Assembly: GCF_038433205.1 (NCBI RefSeq)
Contig: NZ_JBCDNA010000002.1
Location: forward strand, 248,001 to 312,000
Reading direction: 5' to 3'
Length of the DNA: 64,000 nt
Source of the DNA: Lutimonas vermicola
GTDB lineage: Bacteria > Bacteroidota > Bacteroidia > Flavobacteriales > Flavobacteriaceae
Part shown: piece by piece, positions 52,656 to 61,714 of the stretch
Numbering within the stretch: the stretch's first letter is position 1
Layout of the letters: every line of letters begins with the position of its first letter
The notes under the pieces: model-generated
The model's database searches: none
Seen by the model: the letters and a program-made list of their open reading frames with translations, nothing else
What the model was told of the DNA's origin: nothing
Made by a program: the position numbers and the translations under genes

Positions 52656-53120
52656 TTGGTACCTTTTAATATGTAAAAATACAAGAACTTTTCGATTTTC
52701 CAGAGATATCTTTTATTCATAGGTTATAAAACTCAGAGGGGCCGTTCAGCCTGTCAGACCGCTTCAATCTCTCTGCTGTGATATCACAGGACTCTATTCT
52801 TTTTCAGGTGACAGGTATTTATAGACGATCCCTGCCAAAGCCATCTTTGCCTGAAAGCAATTCAAAACCAAATAAAACACCAAGCATTTATCAATTACAA
52901 AAGCACTTTTCAAAATGAGTTGCCTCTCTTCGTTGTTTAATGGTCAATGGTACTTATTTTAAAGTTATTAGCCGAATATCTTTGCCCGGCAGTAATTAAT
53001 TATTTAATATTACAAAACGGGTAATTAAGATTTATAGCATAAAGTAGTTTCGAAAAGTAATTTTGGCAATTAATCTTATGCCATGCAGTCAATGATTTTA
53101 TATTCACAAAACTCTGAAAA
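52656..53120. other. Intergenic region between modA and the DUF5009-like gene
   Basis: About 465 bases without a supported gene. It holds a perfect 14-bp palindrome CTGTGATATCACAG at 52776-52789 and the -7 element at 53058-53065. I see no RNA gene, riboswitch or terminator that I can support. Confidence 0.6.
53058..53065 (+). promoter_or_regulatory. -7 promoter element TAATTTTG for the DUF5009-like gene
   Basis: An exact TAnnTTTG on the plus strand, about 55 bases before the ATG at 53121; no clear -33 TTG. Confidence 0.5.
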
Positions 53121-54212
53121 ATGGAAAAATTCGATTCAAGTAAAAGGCTTATTTCACTGGATATGCTCAGGGGACTTACCATTGCATTAATGATTGTTGT
53201 AAACGATCCGGGGTCATGGGAACATCTGTACTGGCCTCTTGCGCATGCCTCCTGGCATGGCGTAACAATTACAGATTTTGTTTATCCCTTCTTTATTTTT
53301 ATCGTAGGTGTTTCAATTGTACTGTCCTCCTCCAAACAATTGGCAGCCGGCGCCAATAAAAGGGAAATGATAAAAAAGATCTGGATCAGATCATTGAAAA
53401 TATTCGGATTGGGGATTTTACTTAACCTGTTTCCTTATTTTAATTTTATGGAATTGAGAATTCCGGGTGTCTTGCAGCGCATCGCTCTGGTATATTTGGT
53501 ATGTGCGCATATTGGTTTGGTGACCAACTGGAAGGGTCAAGTAAAGATTGCAGCAGCACTGCTGATTGGTTATTGGCTGGCGATGATGCTGATTCCTGTG
53601 CCAGGAATCGGAGCAGGTGTTTTAGAACCTGGTCAAAATTTAGCAGCGTGGATTGACAGCATGGTTATTCCACTAAGAATGTACCGGGGAACCTGGGATC
53701 CTGAAGGCTTATTAAGTACTATACCCGCAATTGCAACCGGTATAACAGGGATGCTGGCCGGTCAATTACTCAGACAGGATATGAGTATAGAAAAGAAATT
53801 AAATTACATGTTCTTTATCGGATTTTTATGCGTCATCGTAGGATATGCATGGGATCTGGTTTTCCCTTTTAATAAAAACCTATGGAGTAGCTCCTTTGTG
53901 ATGTTCACTTCGGGATGGGCCTTTATGTCTTTTGCTGCCTGTATTTTAGTCGTGGATATTCACGGCTATCAAAAAGTTGCCAGGTTTGGTGTCATCTACG
54001 GAAGCAATGCTATAACAATTTACGTTCTGGCCGGTATGCTTCCTGTACTCTTAAGTAACGTTCTGGGCTTACAAGGACTATTCTTTAACGGCTTGGTCGA
54101 CATTGGCATGGCGCCAAAACTCGCCTCAGCATTATGGGCCGTTGTTTATATGTTTATCTGTTTTATCCCTGCCTATATTTTATACAAGAAAAAAATATTT
54201 ATAAAAGTATAG
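53121..54212 (+). CDS. DUF5009/NagX-like membrane acyltransferase
   Basis: A 363-residue polytopic protein with about ten membrane segments. It starts with RLISLDMLRGLTIALMIVVNDPGSW, the signature of the DUF5009 / heparan-alpha-glucosaminide N-acetyltransferase (HGSNAT)-like family, and has WHGVTITDFVYPFFIFIVGVS with a conserved His. Human HGSNAT acetylates glucosamine ends of heparan sulfate; bacterial NagX is linked to amino-sugar use. A GH20 hexosaminidase gene lies 3 kb away on the other strand. The exact substrate is unknown. A terminator follows. Confidence 0.85.
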   Translation: MEKFDSSKRLISLDMLRGLTIALMIVVNDPGSWEHLYWPLAHASWHGVTITDFVYPFFIFIVGVSIVLSSSKQLAAGANKREMIKKIWIRSLKIFGLGILLNLFPYFNFMELRIPGVLQRIALVYLVCAHIGLVTNWKGQVKIAAALLIGYWLAMMLIPVPGIGAGVLEPGQNLAAWIDSMVIPLRMYRGTWDPEGLLSTIPAIATGITGMLAGQLLRQDMSIEKKLNYMFFIGFLCVIVGYAWDLVFPFNKNLWSSSFVMFTSGWAFMSFAACILVVDIHGYQKVARFGVIYGSNAITIYVLAGMLPVLLSNVLGLQGLFFNGLVDIGMAPKLASALWAVVYMFICFIPAYILYKKKIFIKV

Positions 54213-54245
54213 CCTCAGGGGATACGCATTTTCTTACAATTTCAA

Positions 54246-54277
54246 GACCCTGATCTTTTGGTCAGGGTATTTTTTGT
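54246..54277 (+). terminator. Terminator after the DUF5009-like gene
   Basis: ACCCTGA (54247-54253) pairs with TCAGGGT (54262-54268), followed by a T-rich run. Confidence 0.8.
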
Positions 54278-54541
54278 TGCGGTACATGATTTGATGACAT
54301 CTATTTGTACTAAGGTCATCATTGAGATATTGCCAAAACCATATCAACCTTAGTATCGCTTTGCCAATGGAGTCATATAGTGTATTCCACGATGACCTGT
54401 TTATGGCTACGAACATCTCTAAGCTCCTGTAAAACAAAATAATGGTTTATAAAATCATGGAGGAATATATTGAAATACACCCGTAATTTCGTATCTTAAA
54501 GGGTTGTAATACGCATTAGTTTATTTTTAAATCTCGTCATT
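54278..54541. other. Intergenic region upstream of the slipin gene
   Basis: About 260 bases with no supported gene or RNA. A 67-codon minus-strand frame here looks accidental. No exact TAnnTTTG is present; TAATTTCG near 54483 is a near match. Confidence 0.5.
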
Positions 54542-55273
54542 ATGAACCCAATCAATTTTTTCTTAGTCATTCTTGTTGTTTTCCTATTATCCGGCATTCG
54601 AATCGTTTATGAATACAAGAGAGCCGTTAAATTCCGATTTGGGAAATATGTCTCCCTCCTAAAACCGGGATTCAGATGGATTATTCCGGTTGTCGACAGA
54701 ATTCAACTTGTAGATATAAGAGTCATAACGATTAACATACAGAAACAAGAGGTAATGACCAAAGACAATGTGCCATGCCATATTAATGGCGTTTTGTTTT
54801 TCAAGATTGACGACGCCACCAAAGCGATTCTTCAGGTTGAAGATTTTGTATTTGCCATTTCTCAGATGGCTCAGGCCACGCTTCGCGATGTATGCGGAAA
54901 GGTGGAACTGGATACCATTTTGTCAGAGAGGGAAGAAATAGGGCGAAATATCAAGAACATTGTTGAACTGGAAACCGAGATCTGGGGTATCTCCATTCAG
55001 GATGTTAAAATCAAAGATATCGAATTGCCTGAAAACATGAAGCGCTCCATGGCCAATCAGGCAGAGGCTGAACGTTCACGAAGAGCGAGAATCATTCTGG
55101 CAGAGGCAGAAGAACAGGCTGCCTCCAAATTACTTCAGGCAGGGAAGATCATTGATCAGTCACCCTCAGCAATCAAATTAAGGCTGTATCAAACCTTGTC
55201 AAATATAGCCAGTGAGAAAAATTCAACTATCGTATTTCCATTTCCAGAAGAAGCGCTGACCTCCAAAAAGTGA
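54542..55273 (+). CDS. Slipin (SPFH/stomatin family membrane protein)
   Basis: A 243-residue protein: one N-terminal membrane helix, then the SPFH core with VYEYKRAVKFRFGKYVSLLKPGFRWIIPVVDRIQLVDIRV, VMTKDNVPCHINGVLFFKI, and a C-terminal coiled-coil (NMKRSMANQAEAERSRRARIILAEAEEQAASKLLQAG). Slipins form oligomeric membrane microdomains and often act with an NfeD-like protein or a protease; neither is adjacent here. It is followed by an oxidoreductase gene on the same strand, with 94 bases between. Confidence 0.88.
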   Translation: MNPINFFLVILVVFLLSGIRIVYEYKRAVKFRFGKYVSLLKPGFRWIIPVVDRIQLVDIRVITINIQKQEVMTKDNVPCHINGVLFFKIDDATKAILQVEDFVFAISQMAQATLRDVCGKVELDTILSEREEIGRNIKNIVELETEIWGISIQDVKIKDIELPENMKRSMANQAEAERSRRARIILAEAEEQAASKLLQAGKIIDQSPSAIKLRLYQTLSNIASEKNSTIVFPFPEEALTSKK

Positions 55274-55367
55274 GCGTATAAAATTACTTTAATTGAAAAT
55301 ACTCAGGCATGTGTTAGTCATTAAAGCCACAAGCATTTTTGTATCTTGTTACTAAAATCAATCAATT

Positions 55368-56957
55368 ATGATCCAGACCTATAAAAGAAATCCGAAGCTT
55401 CATAAACATTATCACACCATTCTGATCGGATCAGGCATGGGCTGCCTTTCAGCAGCTGCCATTTTAGCCAAAGAAGGTTTTAGGGTTCTGGTTTTGGAAC
55501 AGCATTATACTGCTGGCGGTTTTACTCATGTTTTTAAAAGAAAAGGATATGAATGGGATGTAGGCATCCATTATATAGGTGACATGCAACGTCCAAAAAG
55601 TGCCATGAAGAAATTGTTTGATTATGTAACAGACGGCAACTTAAAATGGGCGGATATGGGAGATGTCTACGATCGGATCATTATAGGTGACCGCTCTTAT
55701 GATCTGGTGAAAGGTTTAGAAAATTTTAAAAAGCAACTCATAGACTATTTCCCTGAAGAAAAAGAAGCTATCTTACAATATATTGACTTGGTTTTTGCGG
55801 CCAACAAAACCGCAGGTAAATATTATATGAACAAGGCTTTGCCACCATTTTTAAGCAAATTATTATATGGATGGATGACCAAGCCGTTTTTTAAATATGC
55901 TGATCAGACTACTGACGAGGTCATCAGAAAATTAACAAAGAATGAGGAGCTGATCAAAGTTCTCTGCGGGCAATATGGTGACTATGGTCTTCCTCCAAAA
56001 GAAAGTAGTTTTTTTATGCATAGCACCGTGGTCAAACACTATTTTGGAGGTGGCAGCTTTCCCGTAGGCGGTTCCTCACAGATTGTAAAAACAATCGATC
56101 CTGTAATTGAGGCTGCCGGAGGTTCTATAATGATCAATGCCGAAGTAGATAAGGTACTGATAGAAAACAACAAAGCCATAGGCGTCAAAATGAATGATGG
56201 AAAAAAAATTCGATCTACCTATGTAATTAGCGGAGCTGGATTATTAACCACTTATGAAAAGCTTTTGCCTTCTGAAATTGTTCAAAAACATGCCTTGAGG
56301 TCACAATTAAAAAAAGTAAATCCATCTGTTTCTCACGCATGTTTATATATCGGGCTGGAAGGAAGTCCGGAAGACTTGCAATTACCCAAAACAAATTTTT
56401 GGATCTATCCGGATAAACTTAATCATGACCAATGCGTTCATAATTACCTGGAAGATATTGAGCAAGACTTCCCGGTGGTATATGTTTCTTTTCCGGCAGC
56501 CAAAGACCCTGATTGGTCAAACCGCTATCCAGGAAAAAGCACCATTGATATCATCACCTTATTGCCCTATGAAGTTTTCAGTGACTGGGAAGACTCCAAA
56601 TGGATGAAAAGAGGCGAGCCTTATGAGCAACTCAAGGAAAAGATTTCACAAAGGTTGCTGGAAAAGCTTTACGATCAATTACCTCAGGTTAAAGGCAAGA
56701 TCAAACATTATGAATTGAGCAGTCCTTTAACTACGAAACATTTTATGAACTATAGCAAAGGAGAGATTTACGGCCTTGATCATAGTCCGAAGCGATTCAG
56801 GCAAAAGTTTCTTGTACCGCGAACCCCGATCAAAAACTTTTATCTTACGGGTCAGGATATCGTAACAGCAGGTGTCGGAGGTGCCTTATTTTCAGGACTA
56901 CTGACAGTATCGGCAATGACAGGGAAGAACTTTATGAAGAAAATTGTAGGCTCCTGA
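55368..56957 (+). CDS. CrtI/RetSat-family FAD oxidoreductase
   Basis: A 529-residue FAD enzyme. The dinucleotide motif is at the N-terminus (TILIGSGMGCLSAAAIL, then VLVLEQHYTAGGFTHVF), a second binding stretch is AAGGSIMINAEVDKVLIENNKAIGVK near residue 245, and the C-terminal FAD region is NFYLTGQDIVTAGVGGALFSG. It is close to retinol saturase and phytoene desaturase types, and could act on a carotenoid, retinoid-like or other polyene. No carotenoid genes are adjacent. The stop lies inside a hairpin belonging to the repeat cluster at 56956. Confidence 0.82.
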   Translation: MIQTYKRNPKLHKHYHTILIGSGMGCLSAAAILAKEGFRVLVLEQHYTAGGFTHVFKRKGYEWDVGIHYIGDMQRPKSAMKKLFDYVTDGNLKWADMGDVYDRIIIGDRSYDLVKGLENFKKQLIDYFPEEKEAILQYIDLVFAANKTAGKYYMNKALPPFLSKLLYGWMTKPFFKYADQTTDEVIRKLTKNEELIKVLCGQYGDYGLPPKESSFFMHSTVVKHYFGGGSFPVGGSSQIVKTIDPVIEAAGGSIMINAEVDKVLIENNKAIGVKMNDGKKIRSTYVISGAGLLTTYEKLLPSEIVQKHALRSQLKKVNPSVSHACLYIGLEGSPEDLQLPKTNFWIYPDKLNHDQCVHNYLEDIEQDFPVVYVSFPAAKDPDWSNRYPGKSTIDIITLLPYEVFSDWEDSKWMKRGEPYEQLKEKISQRLLEKLYDQLPQVKGKIKHYELSSPLTTKHFMNYSKGEIYGLDHSPKRFRQKFLVPRTPIKNFYLTGQDIVTAGVGGALFSGLLTVSAMTGKNFMKKIVGS

Positions 56958-57058
56958 TCGCCTCGCAAGCGAGGTGATCAACTCCGAGGCGCTCGCAACT
57001 GAGGCGCTCGCAGCTGAGCGCCTCAGTTCTCATCACCTCATCTCCGAGGTGATGAGAA
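56956..57058. repeat. Second cluster of the 15-bp repeat family, with two hairpins
   Basis: Between two converging genes. GATCGCCTCGC and GCGAGGTGATC form a hairpin (56956-56966/56969-56979), overlapping the stop of the upstream gene. Three direct 15-bp units follow (from 56971, 56986 and 57001), then TTCTCATCACCTC/GAGGTGATGAGAA (57027-57039/57046-57058), a 13-bp perfect stem. Units match those of the array at 6632-6811 in length and sequence (for example CTCAGTTCTCATCACCTC is identical). Confidence 0.85.
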
Positions 57059-57060
57059 TT
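57027..57060. terminator. Repeat-derived hairpin between converging genes
   Basis: A 13-bp perfect stem with a 6-base loop. It lies 70 bases after one stop and overlaps the position just before the opposing stop (57062). No long T-run follows, so termination efficiency is uncertain. Confidence 0.5.
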
Positions 57061-57061
57061 G

Positions 57062-58963
57062 TTACTTCACTCTACTCTCCAAATCTTTCCGATGTATTTG
57101 TAACAACCTTTCTATGGCCTTACCATTTCTAAAAGACCGGACTCTCAAACTGTAATCACCTGCAGGGAGTTCAAATGGGCCCTCGTATTTTTTACCAAAA
57201 GTTACCGGATATGTATTGTCAATCGTATAAAACATATCAATGTCAGAGAAAGGTGTATTCAATTTACACATAAGCTTCCTTCCTTCTTTATAAACCTTCA
57301 CTTTAGGTTCATAAATCGTTTTTGCGATATTGATCCCTTTCTGGTCAAATCTTTTAAAATGAGATTCTGTTCTTCTGAGAAAATCATTCCAGTTTTTATC
57401 ATCCTTGTTACTCCATAAAGATTCAGATAAGGCGAAGGCTCTTGGATAGGTCATATAAAAAGCGAACGGAAGATTTGGGATTACTTCGGTCCATAGATTT
57501 CCCTGCCCACCCAAAATCAATTCGGGATCCAATACAAAGTCGGGAACAGGCTCAAAGCTATAGGCTTTTTCAAGAGAAAGGTCTGAATAGATTTTGTTCT
57601 CTACGCTATAATCACCTTGTGTAAAATCAAGGTATGTAAATTCATTTGGTGTCATCACGACTTTATGGCCGAGCCCGACGGCTTCAATACCACTTTTTAC
57701 ATCCCTCCAATTCATCACGGCGGCTCCGTCTGCCAACCCTCCTTCAAGAATTTCATCCCAGCCAATCATTTTTTTGCCCTTGCTGCTAATAATCTTTTCA
57801 ACGCGTTTTACAAAATAACTCTGTAATTCAGCACCGTTACTGATCCCGTTTTTTGCCATAAAGTCCTGTACTTTTGCATCTTCTTCCCAATAACCGTGAT
57901 AACACTCATCACCTCCCATATGGATATACTCACCCGGAAACAATTCAGCTATCTCGTTAAAAATCATGTCTAAAAAAGCATAAACCGCAGGATCAGCAGG
58001 GTTTAATGAATTTTCAATTGTCATTTTAAAGGTTCCGTCGCCATACCAGTCAGCAATTTTTGCACCTGGGTTCACCTGTTTAAACTCTTTTTTAACAGAG
58101 TACTGAGGATATGCAGCTAATAAAGCCATACTATGGCCCGGGACGTCAATTTCAGGAACTATGGTTATATTTCTCTCAGCGGCATAGGCAACAACTTCTC
58201 TAATCTGTTCCTGGGTATAAAACCCTCCGTATGTCGTTTTCTCCGATTTTTTGGGTTGTGCCCGTTCAGAACCAAAACGTCCATGTCTTTCGACCCTCCA
58301 GGCACCCACTTCGGTTAATTTTGGAAATGTCTTAATCTCGATTCGCCATCCTTCATCATCTGTCAGATGCCAATGAAAAACATTGAATTTGTATGCTGCC
58401 ATCTGATCGAGATAGGCTTTCACCTCTTCGACAGTAAAGAAATGACGACTCACGTCGAGCATCAAGCCTCTCCATCCAAATCTCGGAAAATCTTCAATGA
58501 TACAAGCTTTGATTTCAACGGGCAAGAGTTCGCCTTCATCTGATGTTATTCGCTTTGTTGGAAATAACTGTTTTAAAGTCTGAATCCCGTTAAACGTTCC
58601 TGCTTTTGTATTGGCCATTAATAAAATGCCCCCTTCTTCCACAACAAGCTGGTAACCTTCATGTCCGAGCGTATCAAGCTTTGCCTCATAGAGACCTATC
58701 TTGAGTGTTTTCAAGGTTGAACTATCACCCCTGACTTGCGAAAAGTTAACACCAATTTCCTTAAGATCTGATTTCAGGAATTCAACCTGCCTGCTTAAAT
58801 CATCGTTTTCTGTAAGTAAAACAAGGCCCATGTTCTGATCGATGATTAAACTACCTTCAGAGCCTGTATACGACACAGGAGCCGGAATAATCTGATGCTG
58901 GGACCAGGTAACCTGGCTTGAAATTAACAAGGTTATAATAAGCAAGCTTAAAATTCTTTTCAT
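57062..58963 (-). CDS. Secreted beta-N-acetylhexosaminidase (GH20)
   Basis: About 633 residues when started at 58963, where MKRILSLLIITLLISSQVTWSQ is a clean signal peptide; an ATG 19 codons upstream is less likely. A GH20b domain is followed by the GH20 catalytic barrel: WRGLMLDVSRHFFTVEEVKAYLDQMAAYKFNVFHWHLTDDEGW, PEIDVPGHSMALLA, and the catalytic Asp-Glu pair in HMGGDECY. A C-terminal beta domain with TIDNTYPVTFGKKYEGPFELPAG follows. It removes terminal GlcNAc or GalNAc from chitin fragments or glycans. It may work with the DUF5009-like transporter/acyltransferase. Confidence 0.93.
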   Translation of the reverse strand: MKRILSLLIITLLISSQVTWSQHQIIPAPVSYTGSEGSLIIDQNMGLVLLTENDDLSRQVEFLKSDLKEIGVNFSQVRGDSSTLKTLKIGLYEAKLDTLGHEGYQLVVEEGGILLMANTKAGTFNGIQTLKQLFPTKRITSDEGELLPVEIKACIIEDFPRFGWRGLMLDVSRHFFTVEEVKAYLDQMAAYKFNVFHWHLTDDEGWRIEIKTFPKLTEVGAWRVERHGRFGSERAQPKKSEKTTYGGFYTQEQIREVVAYAAERNITIVPEIDVPGHSMALLAAYPQYSVKKEFKQVNPGAKIADWYGDGTFKMTIENSLNPADPAVYAFLDMIFNEIAELFPGEYIHMGGDECYHGYWEEDAKVQDFMAKNGISNGAELQSYFVKRVEKIISSKGKKMIGWDEILEGGLADGAAVMNWRDVKSGIEAVGLGHKVVMTPNEFTYLDFTQGDYSVENKIYSDLSLEKAYSFEPVPDFVLDPELILGGQGNLWTEVIPNLPFAFYMTYPRAFALSESLWSNKDDKNWNDFLRRTESHFKRFDQKGINIAKTIYEPKVKVYKEGRKLMCKLNTPFSDIDMFYTIDNTYPVTFGKKYEGPFELPAGDYSLRVRSFRNGKAIERLLQIHRKDLESRVK

Positions 58964-59284
58964 TTTATAAAAATTTGGATTATAGCATTTTTTTAATGGC
59001 GTGAAATTAATTGAATTCAATAAAATAAACTACTTTTTAATAAAAAAAAACAGGGAAATAAACCCTCTCGTATCTTTTCAATCTAATAGATTTAATACCT
59101 TATTTAATTCTTAATGCTCACTGTGAATTTACTAATGTGGGATAAATATTTATTCTGTTAATATCATCATTGGTTTTAAAAAACAAGAACCAAAAAAACG
59201 CGTCCTTGCATGGGATGTCAGAAGATTACACGGGCTTTGCCTGATCGATATTTTTTGAGAAAGAAGAACCGGATAAAGCAGTGA
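58964..59284. other. Intergenic region between the GH20 and GNAT genes
   Basis: About 320 bases, AT-rich on the left. No gene, RNA or clear promoter element on either strand was found. Confidence 0.5.
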
Positions 59285-59776
59285 TCAAATGATTTTTTCC
59301 ATCAAATAATCATCCATAACAAATCCGTTCCCAATGTCCTGCACCAAAGCCCCCGTCTTTACAAAACCTGCTTTTTCATAGGCTTTTATCGAATTGAAAT
59401 TGAACTTATTAACAGTAAGACTCACCTTTTTACAATTCAGGCTTTCTGCAACTTCTGTCACAAATTTCATGGCCTTTTTCCCAATTCCCTTGCTTCTGAA
59501 TTCTTTTAAGACATATATTTTACTTAAAAATAAATCCTTCTCCCTTTTTTCAAAAGATAAATAACCAACATTTTTAGATTCGAAAGTGATCATGAAATAC
59601 TGATAACCCTTGTCGATCTGATCTTTCATGGTGCCGGAAGACTGGAACTTGTCAAGCATATACAGTACTTGTTCTTTACCTATTATGGGCGTATAATGCT
59701 CATGCCAAATAGTACTTGCCATGATTTCTATTTTTCCCAAGTCACTGTGGTTTTTTACCTCCCAAAAACTTATCAT
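59285..59776 (-). CDS. GNAT family N-acetyltransferase
   Basis: A 163-residue acetyltransferase. The acetyl-CoA loop is in FLSKIYVLKEFRSKGIGKKAMKFV, followed by LTVNKFNFNSIKAYEKAGF, the usual GNAT C-terminal motif. The substrate is unknown. It lies 8 bases after the SDR gene, so the two are likely cotranscribed. Confidence 0.88.
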   Translation of the reverse strand: MISFWEVKNHSDLGKIEIMASTIWHEHYTPIIGKEQVLYMLDKFQSSGTMKDQIDKGYQYFMITFESKNVGYLSFEKREKDLFLSKIYVLKEFRSKGIGKKAMKFVTEVAESLNCKKVSLTVNKFNFNSIKAYEKAGFVKTGALVQDIGNGFVMDDYLMEKII

Positions 59777-59784
59777 CCTTAAAA

Positions 59785-60564
59785 CTATTTTAGTGTCCAG
59801 CCCCCATCGACCGTCACGATCTCACCGGTAATCAATGAGGCAGCATCCGAAGCCAAAAAAACGACCACGCCGGCTACTTCCATTGGTTTTCCTATCCTGC
59901 CAAGAGGAATTCTGTCCAAAACACTTTGTCTAAACTCAGGATCCTTTAACCAGGGCTCTGTACCAGGGGTTTCGATAAATGTCGGGGCCACGGCATTGAC
60001 CTGTATATGATATTTGGCCCATTCTGAAGCCAGGTTTTTCGTCATATGGTTTACTGCAGCCTTGCTCATGCAATAAACAGATTCGTCGTCAAGGGCAATT
60101 TTTCCGGCCTGTGAGCTCATATTGATGATCCGGCCATACCCTTGTTTAATCATATGTTTTGCAACCGCTTGTGAAGTAAAGAACATGGCTTTTACATTGA
60201 GGTTCATGGTCAAATCATAATCTGCTTCGCTAACTTTCTCAGCCGGGTTTGCAGGGGCGACACCAACATTGTTTACCAAAATATCAATCCTGCCAAAATT
60301 TTCAATAACCTGTTCCACTGCGTTTTGAATCTCCTTTACAGTCGAAACATCCATTTGCACCCTGATCACCTTTCTGCCCATTGCCCCGATTTCTTTTTCA
60401 AGATCTTTAGCAGAATTCACGTCTCTCAAGCCTAGCGCAATATCTGCACCTGCTTGGGCAAGCGCCAAAGCACAGGCTTTACCCAGACCTCTTGCCGATC
60501 CTGAAACCAGAGCTACTTTATGATTTAAACTAAAATTGGGGTATTCAATACTGTTTATATTCAT
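59785..60564 (-). CDS. Short-chain dehydrogenase/reductase
   Basis: A 259-residue classical SDR: ALVSGSARGLGKACALALA (cofactor loop), VNNVGVAPANP (NNAG-like), the catalytic Ser in INMSSQAGKIA, YCMSKAA (YxxxK), and the C-terminal SLITGEIVTVDGGWTLK. It is like gluconate 5-dehydrogenase or 3-oxoacyl reductase; substrate unassigned. It is followed by the GNAT gene. Confidence 0.88.
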   Translation of the reverse strand: MNINSIEYPNFSLNHKVALVSGSARGLGKACALALAQAGADIALGLRDVNSAKDLEKEIGAMGRKVIRVQMDVSTVKEIQNAVEQVIENFGRIDILVNNVGVAPANPAEKVSEADYDLTMNLNVKAMFFTSQAVAKHMIKQGYGRIINMSSQAGKIALDDESVYCMSKAAVNHMTKNLASEWAKYHIQVNAVAPTFIETPGTEPWLKDPEFRQSVLDRIPLGRIGKPMEVAGVVVFLASDAASLITGEIVTVDGGWTLK

Positions 60565-60619
60565 TGGAATCTATTTAGTACCATCAAATATAATGCAGTT
60601 TAACGCAAATTCAAACTTA

Positions 60620-61231
60620 TTAAGTCCAATCGCGGTCAATTATATTTCTGAACGTTAAGTTAATACGAGAGCCTATGTTTTTTTTTGTTTTAGGCACTTG
60701 GTGCAGCCAGTATTTTTGGACGACTCCTTTCATCAATAAGAGACTTCCATTTTGTAAAGTCAAGGAAATGGTTTTCTTTGATTTGCGGTGCTTAAACGAG
60801 AATTTCCTATCGCTCCCAAGGCTCAATGAAGCAATTGTTGCCCCCGGTACCAATTCTTTTTCGTTATCACTATGCCAGCCCATCCCATCGCTACCCTCAG
60901 GATATAGGTTAAGCAAGCAACTGTTAAACGAATTTTTGGTTTCAAACTCTATTAATTTCCTGATCTCGTTCAACTCCTGATTCCACAAATGAGCTTTTCT
61001 TCTGATTCGGGAATAGTTATATTCAAATGGTTTGCTTCCATACCAACCCACTTTTCTGCTTGTAATGATTTTTTTACCGTACATAAGAAACTCATCATGT
61101 TCCCATAAAATATTATCGTTTAAGGCCTCAAACATTTTTTTTGATAGCATGTTATCGACAAAATCCGGGATATAAACTGCTTCCCCGTCATAAGGCAGTA
61201 AATTCTGTAAGATTGTATTCTTAATTGACAT
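60620..61231 (-). CDS. AlkB-like 2-oxoglutarate/Fe(II) dioxygenase
   Basis: About 203 residues. The ATG at 61231 gives MSIKNTILQNLLPYDGEAVYIPDF; an in-frame ATG 35 codons upstream adds an unlikely hydrophobic stretch. The iron site is HSD in GMGWHSDNEKELVPG plus a later His in YWLHQVPK, and the 2-oxoglutarate Arg is in SRINLTFRNI. It is like bacterial and human ALKBH2/3-type enzymes that repair alkylated DNA or RNA bases. It stands alone, with no adaptive-response partners near. Confidence 0.9.
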   Translation of the reverse strand: MSIKNTILQNLLPYDGEAVYIPDFVDNMLSKKMFEALNDNILWEHDEFLMYGKKIITSRKVGWYGSKPFEYNYSRIRRKAHLWNQELNEIRKLIEFETKNSFNSCLLNLYPEGSDGMGWHSDNEKELVPGATIASLSLGSDRKFSFKHRKSKKTISLTLQNGSLLLMKGVVQKYWLHQVPKTKKNIGSRINLTFRNIIDRDWT

Positions 61232-61336
61232 CACGCAGCATGTTTTAAAGAAATATAATGATAATTCGATTATAATTTTGATATTGAAACAACAAAGTAA
61301 TCTACTTTTTATAAATTTGTTATGACTGAAGCCCAT

Positions 61337-61714
61337 ATGAATTCGATCTCAATCAGCAAATTATCATGAGTGAAAATAATTTTATCGTAATTTGGGAGTT
61401 CTTGTTTTTTTATAAAAATAGTTTACTTTAGCCCCGTCTAAAGAATACTAAAATGTAGTATTTATTTTAACATCTTGAAACATTTTTGTAGTTTCGGGCA
61501 TCTGGTTATTAAGGAGTTAAGTCAGATTGCAGCTTATTGGATAAGTGACCGATTTTTAGAGAAAATTCCTACTTTAAACTTTTTGGTTTACGCAGATCAT
61601 CATGCAAGGTATATACCGATGCAGGGTCAATTACGAATTTAATTCATTGCTTTTCAGAAATACATGAATACAGTTTATTCATGATTATACTCTTACACTA
61701 AATTAAAAGCAATA
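61337..61714. other. Intergenic region upstream of the arginine decarboxylase gene
   Basis: Nearly 400 bases (about 480 if counted from the AlkB start). TAGTTTCG near 61490 is one base off TAnnTTTG, and CATGAAT/ATTCATG near 61663-61683 makes a 7-bp hairpin close to the start codon. No gene or recognised RNA is supported. A long leader to the polyamine gene is possible. Confidence 0.5.

Noticed and set aside
53000..53182. 60-codon minus-strand frame over the DUF5009-like gene start
   Set aside because: It covers the promoter and N-terminus of a well-supported plus-strand gene.
54234..54437. 67-codon minus-strand frame in the gap before the slipin gene
   Set aside because: Composition looks random and it overlaps a terminator; no homology recognised.
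61270..61290. Exact TAnnTTTG (TAATTTTG) on the plus strand
   Set aside because: It points toward the arginine decarboxylase gene but is over 400 bases away, and lies in AT-rich sequence where chance matches are expected.
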